From Nymphaea colorata (Eukaryota; Streptophyta; Magnoliopsida; Nymphaeales; Nymphaeaceae): DNA of 17,500 nt. Shown here piece after piece: positions 9,992-17,500 of this stretch; the stretch's first letter is position 1; each line of letters starts with the position of its first letter. Location of the stretch: contig NW_022204600.1 in NCBI RefSeq assembly GCF_008831285.2, positions 10,001-27,500 of the forward strand. The letters run 5' to 3'. The notes beneath the pieces were generated by a model. The model did not search any database. It was not told where the DNA came from and was given only the letters and a program-made list of their open reading frames with translations. The position numbers and the translations under genes were made by a program.

Positions 9992-11171
9992 TCAACGATC
10001 AACTTCTCCCATAATGATATCTATACTACCTAGTATTGTCATAATATCAGCCAATTTCATTCTTTTAACTAGCTGAGGAAGAATTTGCAAATTGATGAAA
10101 CCGGGTGGACGTATTTTCCATCTCCAAGGAAAAACACTATTATCTCCTATCAGAAAAATACCTAATTCTCCCTTTGGGGCTTCTACTCTCACATAAAGTT
10201 CTTGTTTTGACAATTCAAAACTGGGAGAAGGCTTTTTACTAATGAATCGATATTCAAAGTCGTTCATTCTGAATCTTTTGTTCCAGCAAAGCGTCGGAAT
10301 TCTAAATTTTCATAAGGTCCCCCCGGAATTCCTTCCAGAGCCTGTTGAATAATTTTGATGGATTCCGTCATTTCGCCAATTCTTACTAAATAACGAGCTA
10401 ATGAGTCTCCTTCTTTTTGCCATTGGACTTCCCAATCGAATTCATCATAACACTCATACCGATCGACTTTACGAAGGTCCCATTGGATTCCGGAAGCTCG
10501 TAGCATTGGTCCTGATAAACCCCAATTTATGGCTTCCTCTCCCCCAATAAAACCTACCCCTTCAACTCGTTCCAAAAAGATGGGATTGCGCGTAATAAGC
10601 TTTTGATATTCAACAACTCCCGTTAAAAAATAATCGCAGAAATCTAAACATTTATCTATCCAGCCATGAGGTAAATCAGCAGCTACCCCCCCGATACGGA
10701 AATAATTATGCATCATTCGCATACCTGTGGCAGCTTCGAATAGATCATATAACAATTCCCTCTCTCTGAAAATATAGAAGAAAGGAGTCTGCGCACCGAT
10801 ATCGGCCATAAAAGGTCCAAGCCATAACAAATGCGAAGCTATACGACTCAACTCCAGCATAATTACCCTAATATAGCTGGCTCTTTTAGGTACTTGAATA
10901 TTTCCCAATTCCTCAGGTGCATTAACGGTTATTGCCTCCGTGAACATAGTAGCTAAATAATCCAACGTGTTACATAAGGTAGATATTGTATAATTGTTCG
11001 GTTTTCCGCAATTTTTTCCATTCCTCTGTGTAAATAACCCAATATGGGTTCACAGTCGATAACATCTTCGCCATCTAGAGTAACAATGAGTCGAAGAACA
11101 CCATGCATTGACGGGTGGTGAGGACCCATATTGACCACGAGGAGGTCTTTTCTTGCGTCTGGTACAGTCAT
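9992..11171 (-). CDS. ndhH: ndhH, NADH dehydrogenase-like subunit H (49 kDa), frame broken twice
   Basis: NdhH is the peripheral-arm subunit homologous to NuoD and helps form the plastoquinone-reduction site of the NDH complex. It starts [24 protein letters not shown] at the ATG 11169-11171. The GPHHPSMHG motif is the hallmark of the family. It ends [15 protein letters not shown] with TGA at 9992-9994, one base before the ndhA start. Two bases are missing: one G at CC 10962-10963 (TRWDY becomes TRWII and stop) and one G at 10265 (EWNDF becomes E and stop). Restored, it is exactly 393 residues, the normal length, with very high conservation throughout. It lies 138 bp after rps15 and heads the ndhH-A-I-G-E-psaC-ndhD cluster. 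Confidence 0.96.
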
Positions 11172-11180
11172 ATGTTTTTA

Positions 11181-11234
11181 TTCTCCGATTCCAATTCATT
11201 ATTCCATTTCTCCGATCCCAATTCATTATTCCAT
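11181..11234. repeat. 27-bp tandem duplication in the rps15-ndhH spacer
   Basis: Two 27-bp units, 11181-11207 and 11208-11234, differ by one base (ttctccgattcc against ttctccgatccc). They lie just upstream of the ndhH start, so the repeat falls in the ndhH leader or the rps15-ndhH intercistronic region. Confidence 0.9.
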
Positions 11235-11309
11235 GAATTCCTGAAAATGAAACGAGGTTCATCCAAATTCAAGATCTAATGAACCGAATAACTCAAACGA
11301 ATTTCCAAA

Positions 11310-11573
11310 CTAACCAGTTTTTGGTTCTCGAATACCCAATTGACCAATTAATTCCCTATAACGCACTCGATTTTTCTTTGATAAATAAACCAGCAGTCGT
11401 TGGCGTTTCCCCAGAATTTTCCGCAGACCCCTCTGAGATAAATAGTCTCTTCTGTGCAGTTTCAAATGTGAAGTAAGTCTCTCTATCTTATTGGTAAAAT
11501 TAAATACTTGGAATTCAACAGAACCCCTTTTTTCTTCTTGTGGAATAACGGATATGGGCGAATTCTTTACCAT
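11310..11573 (-). CDS. rps15: rps15, plastid 30S ribosomal protein S15
   Basis: This encodes uS15 of the plastid small ribosomal subunit, which binds the central domain of 16S rRNA. The protein is 87 residues, close to the usual 87-92, and is intact. The start is the ATG at 11571-11573 (MVKNSPISV); the frame is open 25 codons further upstream, but that extension is not conserved. The family core is clear: [19 protein letters not shown], then [17 protein letters not shown] and [14 protein letters not shown]. It lies between ycf1 and ndhH on the minus strand, as in most angiosperms. Confidence 0.97.
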   Translation of the reverse strand: MVKNSPISVIPQEEKRGSVEFQVFNFTNKIERLTSHLKLHRRDYLSQRGLRKILGKRQRLLVYLSKKNRVRYRELIGQLGIREPKTG

Positions 11574-12013
11574 ACAAATAAATTCTTCTCTTTTTTTCTT
11601 TTTGTTCCCACGGATATAAATCTTCCCAATCAAGAATAATAATACCATTTATTTTGTTCTGGTGTACACAATAATCTGGATTGATTCATATATTACTCTT
11701 TTTTCTATCAAACAAATCAAAATGAATATGAATAAATAATAACAATAAATTTATTCAGATACAAGGGATGGTATATTCCTGGGCTCACGAAACAGAATGA
11801 AAGGGAAAGGGACCTAAAAAGATTCTGTCGATTCATTCCTAGGTCCAATTGATATGTGACTGAATCTTGTGTATCAGAGTCTAACTGACTGAATCTTGTG
11901 TATCAGAGTCTAACTGACTGAATCTTGTGTATCAGAGTCTAACATAAGGTATGTATTTATTTGCATGTTCTCATATACCAGGCGCGTGATAAAGAGGGAA
12001 ATTGATTGTAACA
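11574..12013. other. ycf1-rps15 spacer, no gene seen
   Basis: This 440-bp AT-rich spacer separates the 3' end of ycf1 from the start of rps15. Apart from the 29-bp minisatellite at 11857-11943 I see no structured element or coding frame. Confidence 0.6.
11857..11943. repeat. 29-bp minisatellite, three perfect copies
   Basis: Three identical 29-bp units, beginning tgactgaatc and ending gagtctaac, lie at 11857-11885, 11886-11914 and 11915-11943. They are exact copies, so the array is recent or kept uniform. They have no coding role here. Confidence 0.96.
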
Positions 12014-15000
12014 TCAGCGAATTCCAAATTGCTTATACATATGGATCCTTGACATACTGAAACGACTCCCATTATTGGTATCAAACCAATAACGATTCAT
12101 ACAGGCTAAATCTTCTAATCGATGAGTGGGCCAAAGAAACACTTTCCATTTTAGAGAGTTATTTGTATCTGTATCAAATGCTTATCCCTATTTACAAATT
12201 TCTCAAACCCCTGCGCATTAGTCTTAGCTCTATTGCAAAATACTGGATTCTTATTCACAAGGTTCCTATTTCGGTAATTGAAACGGCTTATAATTCTCAT
12301 TCTCTACGATGGCTAGGAGATAAAATATGTTCAGGAACAAGCAAATCATAATTATTATTGTCCCCATTCACACGCACTCCTCCGTGTCGTGCAATCGAGC
12401 CATTCAAGTCATTCTTATCAATATGTTTTTTTACCTGGTATCCTCGATTAGTTTGGTACTGAACCTTATGGGTCAATGAAATAGCTATGGTTTGATACAT
12501 AATCGAAATTCCATCCCATTTGATAGACAAACGAACCGGTTCAACAATAAATATTCCCCTTTTTATCAATTCTGGAAGAGACAAATCCTTATTAATCAGC
12601 ATTACATCTAGACCCATTTCTCCTCTTTGAATAGAGGATATAGCAATTTCATTCGGATTCATAAGTCTAAGCAGTAGACAATATACCTTGATATTATTGG
12701 TCATTCTTTGATTGAAAGAATCACCCCATCGGAGTTGAAAAGAAAATATTTTTTCAAAAATAAGTCTAGTTCCGCTTCCTTCTTGCTCTTGAATTTCTTT
12801 TTCTTTCTGCGTTTCTTAATATCTGAACCCGCGGAATTTGCTCCAACATCTTTTTTTTGGTTTCTTATATCAGATATAAGATTTCCTTGGTGCTGTCGTT
12901 CTTTCTCGTCCCGGTTCCCATTCTCTAATTCAAGATATCCCTTTTGATTAGATTCTACTTTTGGTTTTGGATTAAATCTTTCTTTTTGATTAGATTCCAC
13001 CTTTGGATCTATATAAAGATCGCTTGTTTTGTTTCCATGAAAATCAAATAGAAGCAATTTGATTGGTATGATCCACGGATTAGTCTTATATCGATCGTAA
13101 AGCGGCACAAATTCTGGTAAGAACCAAGGGCGCAGATTCGATATAGTATGATCTAACATTTGTTCATTCATTCCCATCCAATCAAAAAATAACTCTTTTT
13201 GCTTTGTTTGGATTTCTTGATGAATTCTGATATAAAGATAAAGAATATCTTTCTTATTGGTCCCAGTCTTAGTAGTTTTCTTTTTTTTATTAATGAAAGT
13301 TCTGATACCCGTACTAGTCCTAGTTTCAATATTGTTTCTAGGGTAAAAATTGGTGATTCTCAATTCCAAATATTTTCTATCTAGATTTGGATCCCTATCA
13401 ATTGTATATTTATCTTCTAGGCTATCATTTATAGTTGTAGCATAAAACGATTTGTATTTATGTGTATTGTAATTAGAAATCTCTCCGTGCCTGTTTACTT
13501 GTAATGGTGATCCATAAATATTGGAGTCTTTCACATCTTCATAATTAAGATATTTATATGATAAAAGATCATATCTGTAGTGTTTTTTAATTTTTTTTTC
13601 GCAACTCGGACTCTTCAATAAGTCCAATTTATATTTATAATAATCCTTTTTACCGGAATGAATTAATTGGTCTTTTTCTTCATATGAACCCAATTTTGGT
13701 GAGTCGTTATTTTTAATCGTAAAATGCTGATTGACTTTCTTTCTCCATTTTAGAGGTGCTAATCTAGACCATTTGTCATGGGAGAAATTGTATTGATAAT
13801 GGCTCTTTAACCAGTTTTTCCATTCACTCATTCCAGAATTCCGCAGTTTCTTGTGTTTTGATTCTGAATCAAATATTCCTCGTGTATGGAAATAGTCATG
13901 GAAATAGTCTTTTATTCTATCCTTAATAAAAGGATATGTTCTGTAGTAATGAAATATGGATTCTGACTTATATTTGTTACTAACTTGGTTTGCAATAATT
14001 TGTAAAACACATAGGCTTGAGACAAAGAAGATAAGTCGCAGTAAATCGGTGAATTACTATCACTACTTATATTAGTAGTATAAGTAGAAAGAGATTTTAC
14101 AGTCGAAATGAAGGGAATTATATTTGGATTCGTTTCATTAGTATCCTTTTCCTTTATTTCGTCATTGTAAGTGTATCCATTTAAAGTATTTTTTGTTGAG
14201 TCAAGAAAAAATTGTGCATTGATCCTGTAAATGTTAGTGATACATAGAAGGATACCCATGTATATTCTTTCAATGAAAGATTTCATAAAAGAGTTCCATT
14301 TAGAGATTAATGGGGCACTTCTTCTTTTTTTAGATATTTGAAAAATATGTTTCCGTGATTCGGTTCTTTTATTACTAAAATTTCCTTGTTAGTACTAATA
14401 TCTATATCCTCAATATCTGGAGTTAGAGGTTTTTTTTCTTGTCTTTTCTAATCTTTTCTACTTGATCCCAGATTTTGGTTGTCTTATCAGCCAGATCATT
14501 AATTTTTCTTTCTATCAGTGAATCATTTGTCCAATCTCCGGATACAATTATAATGGGTGATTCATGGATGATTTTTTTGGAATCTTTCTCATTTTGACTT
14601 GGTTCTTCATTTTGACTTGGGTCATAGACTCGCGTCACTAAGAAAAAGAGTTTCTTCACTTTTCTTTTTATAAATAGAACTATTTTGATAATCCATCTTA
14701 TTTTTCGTTGAGAATCTTTAGAAAACCTTTTATGTTGTCTTTTATATTCTTAGAAAGAAAAAACCTGTCTTTTTGACTTTTCTAATTTTTTTTCGAGTGT
14801 TTTATTAATGGGTTCAAAAAAGAAAGGTTTTTTTCGGGGAGAGCCAAAGGGGACTTCTGTTTCCATCCCCAGATCGTTAAAAAAACAGAAATTTTTTTGT
14901 TTTTTTCTTAGATCCTTATGATGGGATCGTAGCTTTTTTCTATGCCAAGGTTTCAGAGAGAAAGGAAATAGGATTTTTATCTGAATACCGTCTGTTAACC

Positions 15001-17500
15001 AATCTTTTGGAAATTCTGTTTCCGATAATTGAACACCATTATATGTGCATTTGACATGCATTTCCCTACTCCATTCGGTCAAATCTTCATACCACTCAGG
15101 GAATTGAAATAATAACATACGACCAATATTTTTAACTATTATCAATGAAGGTAATATGATGTATTTTCGAAGAATCGAGTGGGTTACTAATATGGAACTC
15201 CTTATTGCTTGAGCAAATATAATATTATCCCAAGTTTCTGCTATTGCTATCCGTTCCTCCTCCTGTCTTTTATCCTCTTTTCTTTTATACTCCTCTTCGT
15301 GTTCTTTCTCCATTTTCTCTTTCTCTTTTGCCCCTTCACCCACATAATCAGATGTTTGTATTTTTGGGCTTTTTTCCTCCATCCAATTCCTAAAAATGAG
15401 GTTCATCATCCTTGAGATATCAAAAGAAAACAAAGGTGTTTTGTCTATTCTGTCAAAAAAAGGGGGGAGTGTACATCTGTTTGAAACATTTCCCAAGTGA
15501 CTGTTTTACGTCTTTGAGCCCGCATCGACCCTTTGATTATATCACGACGAAAATCTGATTGTTGCGAGTAACGTATCAAGGCCATTTCATGTTCTTCTGC
15601 TTGATCACCATTTCCTTTTCCTCTTTGATCACCATTTTTGGCTTGATCACCCTTTTTCTTTTTGGCTTGATCACCATTTCCTTTTCCTCTTTGATCACCT
15701 TTTTCGACTTGATCATCACTATTTTTTTCTTGATTACTATCGGTGGTATTACTGATATTATCAGTAGTATTATTGATATTATCATTGGTATTAATGATAT
15801 TATCAGTGGTAGTATTGATGATATTATCATTGGTATTAATGATATTAGTATCCTCATCGGTATCAGTGTCAGTATAAATTACTACACGTTTGGCTTTTCT
15901 TGAACGAATCCCGTGATCCTCTGTGGATTCTTCCTGATCATCTTCTTCCTCCTCCTCCTCCTCCTCTTCTTCAAATCCAAATCAGAAGTCAGTTTGTATA
16001 ACCATCGAGGAACCTTTTTCTTAATTTCTTCAATTTGAAGATTACTCATTTTTTGATCATTCGGATCAGCTCTAACCATATCGAATACTTTTTCTTCTCC
16101 CCCAAAAGCAAATTGTTTGAAACGAGTTCTTGATTTCTCAGCTTCTTCAGCTTCTTCTGTAAATTCACCAATTGAGACTGATGAATCCTCAATGCCTGTA
16201 GATAATGATTTTACGTCAAGTTTATATATTTCGTGTTCCAATTCTCGTTCAAACTCTCGATAATCCTTGGAAAAAGGATACCATGAATCTTATTTATCCA
16301 AGCCATTTTGGTAGACCCCGTGTGGAGGTAGTTGAATCATTCCTAATTGAATATAAATACCCTTTTTTTATTGTTCCACGATAAGGTCCGTTCAAAAGAG
16401 GATCATAAAACTTAGGTAAGCATTCTTGTTCCTCTTCATCATTGCACAATCTGGCTCTTTTTTCGACCACATCGAGGATAAGAGATCCTTTGTCTATAGC
16501 TTCAATTCGATTTATGAATTCGTTCCTTAAGTTATCTCTTTGTTTTTTAGTGGTCGAAACCCATTCATTAGAGAGGGCCTCCGCAGGTAGTTTTTCCGCT
16601 GTGCGAAAAGACATCTTTTTTTGTATCATTTCAAAAAAAGTAGACAAACTAGGTGGATATGTGAAAGATATTCTTTGCTTTCCATCACTTTCGCATGTAT
16701 TAAAAAAATATTGAGACATTTCATTTCTTACAGCATTTGAAAATCGATCATTTTCTATATACCGCAGAGGTCGATTCCATCGTTGATAATCGAAAAGAAG
16801 AGACAGAAGGGATTTTTCAATCCATAAAAGTTCATTCTTTTCTTTCTCTTTCAGGTCGAATTCATCTTCTTCCTTTCCATTCAACCAGATCTCCTCTGTT
16901 TCATATATCTTCTTGTAAAGATTCCACCTTTCTTCCTCTTCCAAAGAAATGGAAAGGTCTTCTTCCACGGATCTATCTTCTTCCTGTTCTATCTTATTTG
17001 TTTTCGAAACTGTTTCTATTTCTACATTTCCTTCTTCTTCAGTTTTATTCTTTTCTTCCCCTTTTGAACTTTCTTTCAGTTTTTTAGTTATAATGGGTGA
17101 TGGCATTCTTCCTAGATAGCATATACAGATGATAAATAAGAGAATACTAAAGATTTGAGATACAGAATTTCTCCATTTTGACATAAGATAATTATTAGAT
17201 CTAAAAAGTGCATTAGATCTCATTTTTTCCCATGGCCAAGATAATACTAAGCCAATACATTTCATCAATAACATGTGACCAATTAACCAGCCAAAAAAAC
17301 TACTTGTTACAAATAAAATCTTATTGTTGTATCGAAACATGGAAATGTCGACTAATCTGGTTAATGTTGAACTTGGTAAAATAAAATGGTTGAATAATTG
17401 AAAAATTAGATTATTCAGGAATACATATTGAATGCTAAGGTTAGGAATGAAATTCCCGTGAGTAGATCTATAATCAAAAAGGGATTTCTTATTGTTCCAG
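12014..17500 (-). CDS. ycf1: ycf1 (Tic214), 5' end outside the window, frame broken 13 times
   Basis: Ycf1/Tic214 is a very large plastid protein proposed to be a core component of the inner-envelope 1-MDa protein translocon; it is essential in tobacco. The window holds about 1,832 codons, lacking roughly the first 100 residues, which should lie beyond the right edge toward the inverted repeat. The membrane-spanning N-terminal part is seen at 17100-17500 ([31 protein letters not shown]). The middle is hydrophilic and repeat-rich. Conserved C-terminal blocks are present: [69 protein letters not shown]. The stop is TGA at 12014-12016. Thirteen runs are one base short: 16306-16309, 16267-16268, 15973-15975, 15455-15461, 14758-14763, 14747-14748, 14701-14705, 14430-14437, 14325-14331, 13921-13922, 12738-12741, 12299 and 12176-12178. 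The restored codon count is in frame from end to end. Confidence 0.93.
15599..15699 (-). repeat. In-frame Gly-Asp-Gln repeat within ycf1
   Basis: A 35-bp block is duplicated exactly at 15599-15633 and 15665-15699, 66 bp (22 codons) apart, so the frame is kept. In the Ycf1 frame it encodes repeats of [12 protein letters not shown], with further GDQ motifs between the copies and Lys-rich linkers. The result is a highly charged, probably disordered stretch. Confidence 0.9.
15775..15847 (-). repeat. In-frame Asn/Thr/Asp/Ile repeat within ycf1
   Basis: A 28-bp block occurs exactly twice, at 15775-15802 and 15820-15847, offset by 45 bp (15 codons). It lies in a wider tract at about 15745-15850 that encodes degenerate DNIINT and TDNINN units. 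This is a minisatellite that keeps the reading frame. Confidence 0.9.
15943..15972 (-). repeat. Poly-glutamate codon run in ycf1
   Basis: Ten consecutive Glu codons (two GAA, six GAG, two GAA) form a trinucleotide microsatellite in the Ycf1 frame, followed by Asp-Asp-Gln-Glu-Glu. It directly neighbours one of the lost-base sites (15973-15975). Confidence 0.85.

Noticed and set aside
15576-15857. Minus-strand frame of 93 codons overlapping ycf1
   Set aside because: It is another frame of the same repeats. The true Ycf1 frame there reads the Asn/Thr and GDQ repeats and joins both flanks.
15559-15903. Open frame of 114 codons on the plus strand, hydrophobic and Ile/Thr-rich
   Set aside because: It is the antisense of the ycf1 repeat tract; its repeats and hydrophobicity come from the low-complexity coding sequence on the other strand.

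Overview
The window is nearly the whole small single-copy (SSC) region of a land-plant plastid genome, in the usual angiosperm order: ndhF (-), rpl32 (+), trnL-UAG (+), ccsA (+), ndhD (-), psaC (-), ndhE (-), ndhG (-), ndhI (-), intron-bearing ndhA (-), ndhH (-), rps15 (-), ycf1 (-). AT-rich spacers, a full-length ycf1, a full ndh set and retained rpl32 all point to a photosynthetic flowering plant. I cannot name the family. The window opens inside ndhF and ends inside ycf1, the two genes that normally sit at the SSC/inverted-repeat borders.

Layout. Positions 1-489 hold the 5' part of ndhF. Positions 490-1604 are spacer. rpl32, trnL-UAG and ccsA form the rightward group (1605-3284). A 23-bp perfect stem-loop lies between the converging 3' ends of ccsA and ndhD. 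From 3638 to 11573 runs the leftward block rps15-ndhH-ndhA-ndhI-ndhG-ndhE-psaC-ndhD. Its ndh genes encode subunits of the thylakoid NDH complex (cyclic electron flow around photosystem I), and psaC encodes the Fe-S subunit of photosystem I itself. From 12014 to the end lies ycf1 (Tic214), with Asn/Thr- and Gly-Asp-Gln-rich repeat tracts.

The main oddity is systematic. Eight of the twelve protein genes are broken as written, and every break I traced is the loss of bases from a run of identical bases. I count 58 lost bases: ndhF 2, rpl32 2, ccsA 8, ndhD 23, ndhG 3, ndhA 5, ndhH 2, ycf1 13. psaC, ndhE, ndhI, rps15 and the tRNA are clean. Adding the lost bases back gives normal family lengths (for example ndhD 500 aa, ndhH 393 aa). 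It also places four ndhD TCA codons exactly at the known editing positions 128, 225, 433 and 437. I saw no frame-breaking insertion and no isolated nonsense substitution. The best explanation is homopolymer under-calling in the sequence rather than real gene decay, so I annotate these as genes with probable sequence errors. A degenerate plastid-derived copy in another genome is the alternative.

I found no novel system. The window holds no CRISPR array, insertion sequence or phage-like gene. What is individually worth checking is the error pattern, the editing-site set, the stem-loop and several tandem repeats.
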